From: Antarctobacter aquimaris
GTDB lineage: Bacteria; Pseudomonadota; Alphaproteobacteria; Rhodobacterales; Rhodobacteraceae
Direction: 5' to 3'
Length of the DNA: 64,000 bases
Assembly: GCF_900184945.1 (NCBI RefSeq)
Contig: NZ_FXYF01000013.1
Location: 1 to 64,000 of the forward strand
Shown here: positions 8,998-17,137 of the stretch, in pieces
Numbering within the stretch: position 1 is the stretch's first letter
How the letters are laid out: each line of letters begins with the position of its first letter
Made by a program: the position numbers and the translations under genes
Notes under the pieces: model-generated
The model's database searches: none
What the model saw: only the letters and a program-made list of their open reading frames with translations
Told to the model about the DNA's origin: nothing

Positions 8998-9012
8998 GGG
9001 GGCAGCGCCCCC
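8998..9012. repeat. GGGGGCAGCGCCCCC hairpin (dispersed element)
   Basis: Perfect six-base arms around AGC, downstream of an AATATCCCGGGGGG box at 8966-8979. Between box and hairpin lies a small inverted repeat (CTTGCCGCAGGCAAG). This matches the element at 4867-4913. It lies in the gap between rpsI and glycosyltransferase copy B. Confidence 0.55.
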
Positions 9013-9040
9013 ACCGGCGCCCCGCACAGGGGCGCCCGCC

Positions 9041-9069
9041 AAAACAGAAGGGGCCCCGAAGGGCCCCTG
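9041..9069 (-). terminator. Rho-independent terminator of rplM-rpsI
   Basis: On the minus strand AGGGGCCC-TTCG-GGGCCCCT forms a stable tetraloop hairpin followed by TCTGTTTT. It lies just downstream of the rpsI stop, as expected for the end of the ribosomal protein operon. Confidence 0.85.
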
Positions 9070-9091
9070 CAATTCGAAAACCGTGAAACGG

Positions 9092-9580
9092 TCAGCGCTT
9101 GGAGAACTGGAAGCTCCGGCGCGCCTTGCGCTTGCCGAACTTCTTGCGTTCCACCACGCGGCTGTCGCGGGTCAGGAACCCGGCCGCCTTCAACGGCGAG
9201 CGCAGCGACGGATCGTAAAGCTGCAGCGCCTTCGAGATGCCGTGCTTGACCGCGCCGGCCTGGCCGGTCAGGCCGCCGCCCTTGACGGTCGCCATGACGT
9301 CGAACTCACCCTCGACGCCGGCCACCTGGAAGGGCTGGCGCAGGATCAGCTGCAGCACCGGACGGGCAAAGTACTTGCTCATGTCCTTGCCGTTGACCAC
9401 GACCTTGCCCGAACCCGGCTTGATCCAGACGCGGGCGACCGCGTCCTTCCGCTTGCCGGTGGCATAGGAGCGGCCCAGTTCGTCACGGACCGGCTCGCGC
9501 GGCTCTTCCTCAACGACGACGGCGGCTTCCAAGCCGGCAGCGGCGCCCAGAGCTTCCAGAGTGTTGATCTGCTCAGCCAT
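9092..9580 (-). CDS. rpsI: 30S ribosomal protein S9
   Basis: 162 residues. The last 130 are the conserved S9 domain: [17 protein letters not shown], a central [19 protein letters not shown] and the basic C-terminal tail ending FQFSKR that reaches the ribosomal P site. The acidic N-terminal 35 residues are an extension common in Rhodobacteraceae. Its ATG overlaps the rplM stop by one base (TAATG), so the two are translationally coupled. Confidence 0.97.
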   Translation of the reverse strand: MAEQINTLEALGAAAGLEAAVVVEEEPREPVRDELGRSYATGKRKDAVARVWIKPGSGKVVVNGKDMSKYFARPVLQLILRQPFQVAGVEGEFDVMATVKGGGLTGQAGAVKHGISKALQLYDPSLRSPLKAAGFLTRDSRVVERKKFGKRKARRSFQFSKR

Positions 9581-10044
9581 TATTTCGCCACCCGGGTGTT
9601 CTTGGAATTCATGGATTTGACGTCCAGAACCTCGGGGTTCTGGGCCTCGTGCGGATGCGCGGCACCCGCGTAGATGCGCAGGTTGGTCAGCATCTGGCGC
9701 GCCAGGCGGTTGCCGGGCAGCATGCGCTTGACGGCCTGGAACACCACGCGCTCGGGGTAGTCACCCTCGAGGATCTGCGCCTTGGTGCGCGACTTGATCC
9801 CGCCGGGGTGGCCCGAGTGCCAGTAGAAGTGCTCTTCGCGCTTCTTGCCGGTCAGCTGGATCTTGTCGGCGTTCACGATGATGACGTTGTCACCCATGTC
9901 CATGTGGGGGGTGAAGGAGGGCTTGTGCTTGCCGCGCAGCCGCATGGCGACGATCGAGGCGAGACGGCCGAGAACGACGCCCTCGGCGTCGATCACGATC
10001 CATTTCTTGTCGATGTCTGCCGGAGTCGCAGAAAAGGTTTTCAT
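9580..10044 (-). CDS. rplM: 50S ribosomal protein L13
   Basis: 154 residues, the normal length. L13 signatures are visible: [16 protein letters not shown] near the N-terminus, [25 protein letters not shown] and a [12 protein letters not shown] segment. It is an early-assembly protein of the large subunit. It is the first gene of the rplM-rpsI operon; the promoter should lie in the 193 bases between it and the COQ10-like gene. Confidence 0.97.
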   Translation of the reverse strand: MKTFSATPADIDKKWIVIDAEGVVLGRLASIVAMRLRGKHKPSFTPHMDMGDNVIIVNADKIQLTGKKREEHFYWHSGHPGGIKSRTKAQILEGDYPERVVFQAVKRMLPGNRLARQMLTNLRIYAGAAHPHEAQNPEVLDVKSMNSKNTRVAK

Positions 10045-10237
10045 CAGGCTCTTGTCCGTTCGATTGAGAAGGCCGGGAACATCGCCCCGGCCCTGAATTC
10101 GATTGGGCGGTTATACAGGGCAGTTCGGACAGGTCAAGCGCGACATGCAAATATTCACGTAACGATTTCAGTGACTTAAAATGACGGTATCAGGATACCC
10201 CAAAAACGCGGCACTGGATCGCGGCCGCCCTGCCCGC

Positions 10238-10681
10238 TCAGCCGTAAAGCTGCGCGGCGCGCCGTTCAAAGGCGCGCACGATGCGCTGCATGGCGTCGTA
10301 AAAGAACATCCCCGCCGCGCCCTGCAGGATGCGGTTGCGGAACTCGAAGTCGACGAAAAAGGCCACCTCGACCCCTCCCGCGACATCGCGGAACTCCCAC
10401 CTCGATTGCATGTGGCTGAACGGCCCGTCCAGGTACTCGGTCTCGATCCGCCGGGCCTCGGGCCAGAGCGTCACGCGGCTGCCGAACTTCTCGCGGAAGA
10501 CCTTGAACGAGATCACCAGGTCCGCAAGCATCACCTCGTGGTCGCCGCGGTCATGGCGCGACCGGATGCGCGCGGCGGCGGTCCAGGGCAGGAACTGCGG
10601 ATAGGACGCGACATCGGCCACCAGATCATACATCTGCTGGGCGCTGTAGGGCAGGACTCGGGTTTCTTGGTGGGTCGGCAT
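10238..10681 (-). CDS. COQ10/RatA-type START-fold protein
   Basis: 147 residues from ATG 10681; an ATG further upstream adds eight residues that do not fit the family. [21 protein letters not shown] followed by YPQFLPW is the typical opening of the polyketide cyclase/COQ10 family, and the C-terminal [14 protein letters not shown] helix closes the hydrophobic cavity. In bacteria these proteins are tied to ubiquinone handling; the alternative RatA label refers to a ribosome-association effect in E. coli. I favour the quinone role. It is divergent from hpt. Confidence 0.85.
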   Translation of the reverse strand: MPTHQETRVLPYSAQQMYDLVADVASYPQFLPWTAAARIRSRHDRGDHEVMLADLVISFKVFREKFGSRVTLWPEARRIETEYLDGPFSHMQSRWEFRDVAGGVEVAFFVDFEFRNRILQGAAGMFFYDAMQRIVRAFERRAAQLYG

Positions 10682-10751
10682 GTCGCTGCTGTTCGGGACT
10701 GACAATGGGCCGGGATTTCGTATGCTCGGCCGGGGAATTCAAGGGAAAGCC

Positions 10752-11291
10752 ATGACAGAGCGTCCATATGTCGTAGACGAGATGATCTCGGCCAAGGCCA
10801 TCGCCGCACGAATCGAATCGCTGGCGCGCGAGATCGGGCAGGAGTTTGCCGGCACCGACAAGCTGGTCGTGGTGGGCCTGTTGCGCGGCAGTTTCGTCTT
10901 TATCGCCGACCTGGTACGCGAGCTGGAACTGCCGGTCGAGGTGGATTTCCTCGAGGCCTCCTCCTACGGCGACGGCATGGAATCGAGCCGCGAGGTGCGC
11001 ATCCTCAAGGACCTGCGTTCCGGCATCGAGGGGCGCGACGTGCTGGTGGTCGAGGACATCATCGACACCGGGTTCACCATGCGCCACGTGGTCCACCTGC
11101 TGAAGGCCCGCAACCCGCGCAAGCTGAAGGTCATCGCCCTGCTGGACAAGCCGTCGCGCCGCGAGGTGGGGATCAAGGCGGACTGGACCGGTTTCGAGAT
11201 CCCGGACGAATTCGTGGTCGGCTACGGCATCGACTTTGCCCAGCGCAACCGCAACCTGCCCTACATCGGCAAGGTGCGCTTTACCGACTGA
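10752..11291 (+). CDS. hpt: Hypoxanthine phosphoribosyltransferase
   Basis: 179 residues from ATG 10752 behind AAGGGAAAG. It salvages hypoxanthine and usually guanine to IMP and GMP with PRPP. The PRPP-binding motif [11 protein letters not shown] and the flexible-loop region [12 protein letters not shown] / [10 protein letters not shown] are intact. The length fits the family. It converges on the Sel1-repeat gene with only three bases between stops. Confidence 0.93.
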   Translation: MTERPYVVDEMISAKAIAARIESLAREIGQEFAGTDKLVVVGLLRGSFVFIADLVRELELPVEVDFLEASSYGDGMESSREVRILKDLRSGIEGRDVLVVEDIIDTGFTMRHVVHLLKARNPRKLKVIALLDKPSRREVGIKADWTGFEIPDEFVVGYGIDFAQRNRNLPYIGKVRFTD

Positions 11292-11294
11292 AGC

Positions 11295-12257
11295 TCAGCG
11301 CCCCTTCTGCGCCTCGGCAAAGGCGCGGGCGGCGGCGCGCTGCGCCGGGTCCAGCCCTTCGGACAGGTCCTCGCATTCCGCCGCGATGTCGCCCTCGGCC
11401 AGGCTGTGGCCCCAGTCGATCGCCAGCAGGCAATAGCCGTAGCCCTGCACCTTGTCGTGCCAGACGCCGGCGTAGTCCTCCCAGGCCACGAAAAGCCCCA
11501 GTTCGTAGGCCGCGCGGGCCACGCCCCGTTCGACCCCCAGGCGGTACAGCAGCCAGGACTTCAGCAGGTCCTGTGCGACGCCGTCGTTGCCCTCGTAGAG
11601 CCAGGCCAGGTCGGGGATCGACTTGCGGTCTCCCGCCGCGACCGCGCGTTCCAGGTAAAGCCGCGCCAGGTCCACGTCCGGCGTCACGCCATGGCCGTGG
11701 TAATAGGCATAGCCGACCTCGCGCAGCCCGTTGAAGGTGCCGGCATCCGCGCCCTTGCGGTACATGGCCAGCGCTTCGGCCTTGTCCTCGGGCACGCCGC
11801 GGCCGTGGTGGTGCAGGTCGCCGAGGATGTTCCAGGCCTCCGGGTAGCCCATCGCCACCGCCTGTTCGGCCAACGCGCGGGCCCTGGCGTAGTCGAGACC
11901 ATGACCGGCGTGATCGTTCTGCCAGAACAGCGCCATGTTGAACACCGCACGGGCGAAGCCCTGGTCGGCGGCGCGCTGATACCACATCAGCCCGGCGGCC
12001 GGGTCATAGGCGATGCCCTGCCCGCCATCCTGTTCCGTCAGCCCCACGCCCAGCATGTTCTGCGCCACAGGGCTGCCGGCCTCGGCCTCGGCGCGCACGA
12101 CCGCCCAGATGCCGTCGTAACGGCCGTCCAGCCAGGCCTGCCGTGCCTCCGCCAGGGCGGGGGAAACGGGCGCGTCCAGCGTGCCTTGCGCGCCCAGACC
12201 CAGCGGCCAGAAGGCGGTGACCAGGGCGGCGCACAGCGTCGAAAGGCTGGGTTTCAT
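11295..12257 (-). CDS. Exported Sel1-like repeat protein
   Basis: 320 residues from ATG 12257 with GGGGAT upstream on its strand. A signal peptide covers about residues 1-23 (LVTAFWPLGLGAQG). Then come Sel1/TPR-type repeats: AQNMLGVGLTEQ, WYQRAADQGFARAVFNMALFW, ALAEQAVAMGYPEAWNILGDL, MYRKGADAGTFNGLREVGYA and further degenerate units. Such proteins scaffold protein-protein contacts in the periplasm. No enzymatic domain is seen and the partner is unknown. Confidence 0.85.
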   Translation of the reverse strand: MKPSLSTLCAALVTAFWPLGLGAQGTLDAPVSPALAEARQAWLDGRYDGIWAVVRAEAEAGSPVAQNMLGVGLTEQDGGQGIAYDPAAGLMWYQRAADQGFARAVFNMALFWQNDHAGHGLDYARARALAEQAVAMGYPEAWNILGDLHHHGRGVPEDKAEALAMYRKGADAGTFNGLREVGYAYYHGHGVTPDVDLARLYLERAVAAGDRKSIPDLAWLYEGNDGVAQDLLKSWLLYRLGVERGVARAAYELGLFVAWEDYAGVWHDKVQGYGYCLLAIDWGHSLAEGDIAAECEDLSEGLDPAQRAAARAFAEAQKGR

Positions 12258-12462
12258 GGCGGTATCCCCTATTCTCGCGTCATTCAAATCCGCAACCGCG
12301 CGCGATCAGGGCCAGGCCACACGGGTGTCAATCGACCGGCTGGCCAGACCATGCAGGAATGCACACATAATGTGACTCCAAAGCCGTCCGCAAAAGCAAG
12401 AATGTAATTGTCACAAGGCGCTGAAATACTATGGTGGGACCATTCATCACAGGGAGATACCC

Positions 12463-12915
12463 ATGAAAACTGCCTTTGCCGCCCTCGCAGCCATCGCTGT
12501 TCTTGCTACCCCCGCCCTCGCCCAGGACGTTTCCGGCGCCGTGAAGGCGCGGAAAGGTCAGTTCAACATCCTCGCCCTGAACCTCGGCGTGCTGGGCGGC
12601 ATGGCCCGTGGCACTGTCGACTATGACGCCGCCGCCGCACAGGCCGCCGCCGATTCGATCGTGCATGTCACCAAGCTGGACCAGTCAAACCTGTGGCCGG
12701 CCGGGTCCGACCAGATGTCCATCGACGGCAGCCGCGCGCTGCCGGTGATCTGGGAAAAGACCGACGACGTGATGGCCAAGTGGGCCGCGCTGGGCGAAGC
12801 GGCCGTCAAGATGGCCGAGGTCGCCGGCACCGGCAAGGACGCGCTGGGCCCGAACCTGGGCGCCATCGGCGGGGCCTGCAAGGCCTGCCACGACACCTAC
12901 CGCGCGCCCGAGTAA
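12463..12915 (+). CDS. cycP: Cytochrome c' (periplasmic, c-type haem)
   Basis: 150 residues: a signal peptide (1-20, cleavage after ALA) and a four-helix cytochrome c' domain with the haem-binding CKACH at residues 139-143 near the C-terminus, the hallmark of this family. Cytochromes c' bind NO and CO and protect against nitrosative stress. It is followed after six bases by a dihaem cytochrome c, so they are cotranscribed. The 205 bases upstream include AT-rich sequence likely to contain the promoter. Confidence 0.92.
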   Translation: MKTAFAALAAIAVLATPALAQDVSGAVKARKGQFNILALNLGVLGGMARGTVDYDAAAAQAAADSIVHVTKLDQSNLWPAGSDQMSIDGSRALPVIWEKTDDVMAKWAALGEAAVKMAEVAGTGKDALGPNLGAIGGACKACHDTYRAPE

Positions 12916-12921
12916 CACGGC

Positions 12922-13800
12922 ATGCGCTTCTTTCTGAAGCTGGTGGTCCTGGCGGCGATTGTCGCCGCCGGGATCGGCCTCTGGGTCACGGCCCCCGATC
13001 GCGTCGATCCCGCCCGGTTTGCCGGGCTGACCGCCGACACCACGCGCGGCCAGGCCGTGTTCACCGCCGCAGGCTGCGCCTCGTGCCACCACACCAAGGG
13101 GGACGAGAACAAGCTGGTGCTGACCGGCGGCATGGAGTTCGTTTCTGACTTTGGCACCTTCTACGCGCCCAACATTTCGCCCTCTCCGGCGGGGATCGGC
13201 GGGTGGACGTTCGATGATTTCGCCAACGCGGTGACGCGCGGCGTGTCGCCCGAGGGCCAGCATTATTACCCGGCCTTCCCCTACACCGCCTATACCAAGA
13301 TGAAGGACCAGGACGTCGTCGATCTCTGGGCCTACATCCAGACCCTGCCGCCCAGCGATGTCGCCAGCAAACCGCATGACGTGGGCTTTCCGTTCAACAT
13401 CCGCCGGTCGGTGGGGGGATGGAAGTTCCTGTTCATGTCAGACGCCTACGTGATGGACGTCCCGCCTGATCTGGAGCGCGGCCGTTACCTCGTCGAGGCG
13501 CTGGCGCATTGCGCCGAGTGCCACACCCCGCGCAACCCGGTCGGTGCGCTGGACAAGTCGCGCTGGATGGGCGGCGCGCCCAACCCGTCCGGAAAGGGCA
13601 CGATCCCGCGCCTGACCCCGGACAAGTTCGACTGGTCGGCGGATGACGTGGCCTACTACCTCGAAACCGGGTTCACCCCCAGCTTCGACGCGGTGGGCGG
13701 ACACATGGCCGAGGTGGTCGAGAACTTCTCGCAGCTGCCGGCCGAAGACCGCAGGGCCGTGGCGGCCTACGTCAAGGCGCTGCCCGCACTGGGCAACTGA
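12922..13800 (+). CDS. Membrane-anchored dihaem cytochrome c
   Basis: 292 residues with an uncleaved-looking N-terminal membrane helix (about 4-22) and two cytochrome c domains: CASCHH (C52, C55, H56) and CAECH (C197, C200, H201). Methionines such as GGHMAEV are possible sixth ligands. The layout matches dihaem electron carriers that pass electrons from periplasmic dehydrogenases or cytochrome c' partners. It follows the cytochrome c' gene by six bases, an arrangement that suggests a redox pair. Confidence 0.9.
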   Translation: MRFFLKLVVLAAIVAAGIGLWVTAPDRVDPARFAGLTADTTRGQAVFTAAGCASCHHTKGDENKLVLTGGMEFVSDFGTFYAPNISPSPAGIGGWTFDDFANAVTRGVSPEGQHYYPAFPYTAYTKMKDQDVVDLWAYIQTLPPSDVASKPHDVGFPFNIRRSVGGWKFLFMSDAYVMDVPPDLERGRYLVEALAHCAECHTPRNPVGALDKSRWMGGAPNPSGKGTIPRLTPDKFDWSADDVAYYLETGFTPSFDAVGGHMAEVVENFSQLPAEDRRAVAAYVKALPALGN

Positions 13801-13813
13801 CCGGACGGAACCA

Positions 13814-13856
13814 CGCAGCGGGCATGGCTTTCTCCCGAAACGCCTTGCCCGCTGCG
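13814..13856. repeat. Inverted repeat after the cytochrome genes
   Basis: Eleven-base perfect arms (CGCAGCGGGCA and TGCCCGCTGCG) around a 21-base loop, lying between the dihaem cytochrome stop and the DUF1428 start. There is no T-tract, so it is more likely an mRNA-stabilising structure than a classic terminator. Confidence 0.5.
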
Positions 13857-13867
13857 GCCGCGAGACA

Positions 13868-14293
13868 ATGATCGGGGACCCGGACATCGCTTTCGCCGAC
13901 ATCACCATTGTGCCCGTGCCGTCGCGGAACAAGGCAGACTACGTCGCCTTCTCGCGCCGCATCGGCGCGATATACCGCGAACACGGCGCGCTGCGGGTCG
14001 TCGATTTCTGGCACGAACGCGCAGCGGGCGAAGACGCGGACTACCATGCCTCCGCCGCAATGGAGGGCTATGCCCTGGGCAGCTTGCCCGACCTGCGCCG
14101 GCAGGCAGGCGCCACGGAGGACGAGACGGTCGTCGTATCGCTGATCGAATGGCCGAACCGCGCCGTGCGCGACCGCGCCATGGCCGCCGTGGCCCATGAC
14201 CCGCGAATCGCGGCCACCTTGACGGAAGATCCGGTTTTCGACGGCACCCGGCTGATCGCCGGGGCATTCTCGATCGCACTGGACCTGGCCTAG
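13868..14293 (+). CDS. DUF1428-like protein
   Basis: 141 residues with features of the DUF1428 (YbaA-like, ferredoxin-fold) family: an opening strand ITIVPVPSRNKADYVAFSRR, a central EDETVVVSLIEWPNRAVRD and a C-terminal GTRLIAGAF. The family fold is dimeric alpha-beta; function is unknown. The ribosome site is weak (GCGAGACA), so the start is moderately uncertain. It converges on lipA with seven bases between them. Confidence 0.7.
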   Translation: MIGDPDIAFADITIVPVPSRNKADYVAFSRRIGAIYREHGALRVVDFWHERAAGEDADYHASAAMEGYALGSLPDLRRQAGATEDETVVVSLIEWPNRAVRDRAMAAVAHDPRIAATLTEDPVFDGTRLIAGAFSIALDLA

Positions 14294-14300
14294 ATCGACC

Positions 14301-15251
14301 TCAGCCGCGCGCCAGTTTCGCCTCGCGCGCCGCGCGCAGGCGGGCAAAATCGTCCCCCGCGTGGTAGGACGACCGCGTCAGCGGCGTCGCCGACACCATC
14401 AGGAAGCCCTTGCCATAGGCCGCTTTCTCGTAGGCGGCGAATTCTTCGGGCGTGACGAATCGGGCCACCCCGTGATGCTTGGGTGTCGGTTGCAGGTACT
14501 GGCCCACGGTCAGGAAATCGACATCGGCGGCGCGCATGTCGTCCATGACCTGCCGCACCCCCTGCGCGTCCTCGCCCAGGCCCACCATGATACCCGACTT
14601 GGTAAAGATCGACGGGTCCAGTTCCTTGACCCGCTGCAACAGCCGCAGCGAATGGAAATAGCGCGCGCCGGGCCGCACCTCGGGGTAGAGGCCGGGCACG
14701 GTTTCCAGGTTGTGGTTGAACACGTCCGGCTTGGCCGCGACGACGGTTTCCAGCGCCTCGGGGCCGCATTTCAGGAAATCCGGCGTCAGGATCTCGATCG
14801 TGGTGGCGGGCGCGCGGTGCCGCACGGCGCGAATCGTCTGGGCAAAATGCTCGGCCCCGCCGTCGTCCAGGTCATCGCGGTCGACGCTGGTGATGACCAC
14901 GTGGTTCAGCCCCAGTTTCTGCACCGCATCGGCCACCCGCCCCGGCTCGAACACGTCCAGTGCGTCGGGCCGTCCGGTGGCGACGTTGCAGAAGGTGCAG
15001 CCGCGGGTGCAGATCTCGCCCATGATCATCATGGTCGCGTGGCCCTGGTTCCAGCATTCGCTGGCGTTGGGGCACCCCGCCTCTTCGCAGACGGTGACCA
15101 GCTTGTGCTCGCGCATGATCCGGCGGGTTTCGGCATAGCCTTCGCCGCCCGGCGCCTTGACCCGGATCCAGTCCGGCTTTTTCGGCTGGACGTTGTCGGG
15201 GCGATGGGCCTTTTCCGGGTGGCGCCCGGCGGGCAATTTGAGATCACGCAC
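14301..15251 (-). CDS. lipA: Lipoyl synthase
   Basis: 316 residues. This radical SAM enzyme inserts two sulfurs into octanoyl groups on lipoyl domains. The auxiliary cluster cysteines are in [13 protein letters not shown] (C55, C60, C66), the radical SAM cluster in CTRGCTFC (C81, C85, C88), and the conserved C-terminal [10 protein letters not shown] serine that ligates the auxiliary cluster is present. All key residues are intact. lipB is not in the window. Confidence 0.97.
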   Translation of the reverse strand: MRDLKLPAGRHPEKAHRPDNVQPKKPDWIRVKAPGGEGYAETRRIMREHKLVTVCEEAGCPNASECWNQGHATMMIMGEICTRGCTFCNVATGRPDALDVFEPGRVADAVQKLGLNHVVITSVDRDDLDDGGAEHFAQTIRAVRHRAPATTIEILTPDFLKCGPEALETVVAAKPDVFNHNLETVPGLYPEVRPGARYFHSLRLLQRVKELDPSIFTKSGIMVGLGEDAQGVRQVMDDMRAADVDFLTVGQYLQPTPKHHGVARFVTPEEFAAYEKAAYGKGFLMVSATPLTRSSYHAGDDFARLRAAREAKLARG

Positions 15252-15387
15252 GGAATTTTCCCCTCATACCGCAGGCGGTTGCCCTCTATTACCGGAATGC
15301 GGGGGGTGTTTCCAGTGTCCCGTGCCGCGCACAACGCGGCAGATCCCCAAGCGTAACGAGTCCCCTCTGCACCTTTCCCATGTGTAT

Positions 15388-15431
15388 CAAAACGTTAAAC
15401 CCCGGAGCGACCTGTCGTCGCTCCGGGGTCA
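15388..15431 (-). terminator. Terminator-like hairpin downstream of the DUF6456 gene
   Basis: ACCCCGGAGCGA and TCGCTCCGGGGT form twelve-base arms with a short loop. On the minus strand the hairpin is followed by TTAACGTTTTG, so it can end transcription of the leftward gene at 15479. The 227 bases between lipA and that gene hold nothing else I can support. Confidence 0.75.
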
Positions 15432-15478
15432 TGCATCTTGCGCCCGGTCGGTTTGCGCTCAGCTCAGGGCTGCGCCGC

Positions 15479-16654
15479 TCAGCGGATCAGGTCGCCGCCC
15501 GCCTGGGCGCGCTCCTCGTAGTGGCGGCGCAGGCGCTGGAGCGCGATGCGCAGCACGATCTTGCCCGACCGCGCCGACCAGCCCAGCCGCTTTTCGGTGG
15601 TCTCCAGCCCTTCGAGGTAGCAGCAGCAGCGCAGCGCCACATCGCCCAGGCCCGGGCCCAGGTCGCGCAGCGCGGACTGCAGGCGGGTCTGCGCCTCGGC
15701 CGCGCCGCCGCCCGCCCCGCCCGCCGCGGCAGTGGAGACACCGGCGGTCAGGAACTGGTCCCAGTTCTGCGTCGTGCGCGGCCCCATCTGCGCCAGCTCG
15801 AAATCCTCGCGCAGCCGCTCGCCGGCGGCCACCAGCTCTTCGGACAGGAAGGGCTCGCCGTCCTTTTCGCGCCGCCGCGACAGCGCGGTCAGCGGGCTTT
15901 CGGCCAGCATGTAGCGCCCCTTGCGGGCGCGCGGATCGCGGTCGACCTCGTCCAGGGCCGCCTCGGCCGCGCGGCCGGTGTCGAACCCGGCCTGCGCCTC
16001 GGCAAAGCCGCGCACGCGGTTTTCCTGCTCCGCGACCATGCGGTTCAGCGCCGACCGGCCCGCCGAGGTGATGCGATAGCGCGAGATCCGCGCCGGTGCA
16101 TCGCAGGCGATCCAGTCCTTCAGCGCCATCGCCTGTGCCACGGAGACATCGACCACGGCGGTGCGGGCGCTGCCGCCGTCGCCGGTGTCCCGGACAACGA
16201 CGGCCTTGTCCATCTCGGCGGCGACAGCCAGCACCGCGCCGCTTTCGCACAGGCGCCGCAAGACGCGGCGCGCCTCGCGGACAAGCGTCTGCTCATCCGG
16301 CGGAGTTGGAGTCATGGCAGCGTTCATCGGTTCCTTGTCCTTTCTGGTATCCAGCGGCGGAACCTCCGCCCCGGCAGCCCCCAGGTTGCACAAAGCCGCA
16401 TCGACAAGGGGGTCGTCCCTGCGGGTCTCGATCCTGCGCACCTGGCGCAGTACGGTCGAGGCGTGGCACCCAGCTTGCCGCGCCAGTTCCCTGATCGACT
16501 GTCCCTGTTCGGTATGCGCAAGGTAGTACCGTGCCGAGTCCGGCACCCACTTCGGCAGATCATCTGCCAGGGTGTCCGCACGCAGGTCAGGCATGCACAA
16601 CTTCCGATTGAGGGCTTCTTTCCACAGATCTATCCCCAGTGTCCATGTTCGCAA
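15479..16654 (-). CDS. DUF6456 domain protein with N-terminal helix-turn-helix
   Basis: 391 residues. The N-terminal third contains a Hin/sigma-like helix-turn-helix (SIRELARQAGCHASTVLRQVRRIE, about residues 53-76). The C-terminal half matches the DUF6456 domain seen across Rhodobacterales (EPFLSEELVAAGERLREDFELAQM, then LRDLGPGLGDVALRCCCYLEGLE). An Ala/Gly-rich linker interrupts it. Probable DNA-binding regulator; target unknown. It is divergent from the DUF6477 gene, a pairing I recall as conserved in the order. An ATG at residue 21 is an alternative start. Confidence 0.78.
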   Translation of the reverse strand: MRTWTLGIDLWKEALNRKLCMPDLRADTLADDLPKWVPDSARYYLAHTEQGQSIRELARQAGCHASTVLRQVRRIETRRDDPLVDAALCNLGAAGAEVPPLDTRKDKEPMNAAMTPTPPDEQTLVREARRVLRRLCESGAVLAVAAEMDKAVVVRDTGDGGSARTAVVDVSVAQAMALKDWIACDAPARISRYRITSAGRSALNRMVAEQENRVRGFAEAQAGFDTGRAAEAALDEVDRDPRARKGRYMLAESPLTALSRRREKDGEPFLSEELVAAGERLREDFELAQMGPRTTQNWDQFLTAGVSTAAAGGAGGGAAEAQTRLQSALRDLGPGLGDVALRCCCYLEGLETTEKRLGWSARSGKIVLRIALQRLRRHYEERAQAGGDLIR

Positions 16655-16825
16655 CCTACGCGTGTGCTCGTTACTGATACGTTAACAAAACAGTGCAAAA
16701 TCGACTATTAATTAGAAAGTTAAACCAGCGCTAAACCCGCCGAACGGCGCGAACGGGCATAACGCAACACCCGGCGAACGTGTGCATAGTCAGGTCATAT
16801 TCGCAAAACCGCGAGGGACAGGACG

Positions 16826-17113
16826 ATGAAAGACATTCTTGGTTTGCTGAACGATCTGCGCCGCCCGCGCCTGCTGATCCGGGCCGCACGGATCGGCGCG
16901 CAGGACTACCGCCGCAACCCGCACCTGCACCGGCTGCTGGGCTACGGCGGCCTGCCGCGCCCGGGATCGGCGCTGATCCAGCTGATGGAGATCGAGGTGG
17001 ACCTGGACGACAAGCGCCGCGCCGAAGATGCCGCCTACTCGGTAAGCCGCCACGTCGAGGTGCTGACTGCCATGATGGGCGAGGCCCGTCTGCTGCGCGA
17101 GGCGGCCGGCTGA
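16826..17113 (+). CDS. DUF6477 family protein
   Basis: 95 residues from ATG 16826 behind GGGACAGGACG. The sequence opens with LNDLRRPRLLIRAARIGAQDYRR and ends with AYSVSRHVEVLTAMMGEARLLRE, the pattern of the small DUF6477 family limited to Rhodobacterales. It is soluble and helical; function unknown. The divergent 171-base region shared with the DUF6456 gene is AT-rich (GTTAACAAAACAG, ATTAATTAGAAAGTTAA) and should hold both promoters. Confidence 0.8.
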   Translation: MKDILGLLNDLRRPRLLIRAARIGAQDYRRNPHLHRLLGYGGLPRPGSALIQLMEIEVDLDDKRRAEDAAYSVSRHVEVLTAMMGEARLLREAAG

Positions 17114-17137
17114 GGCCGCCCCGCACGGGGTCAGAGG

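Noticed and set aside
16655-16825. Possible CtrA site (TTAA...TTAA) between DUF6456 and DUF6477 genes
   Set aside because: The half-sites in ATTAATTAGAAAGTTAA are eight bases apart rather than the seven of the consensus, so I do not call it.
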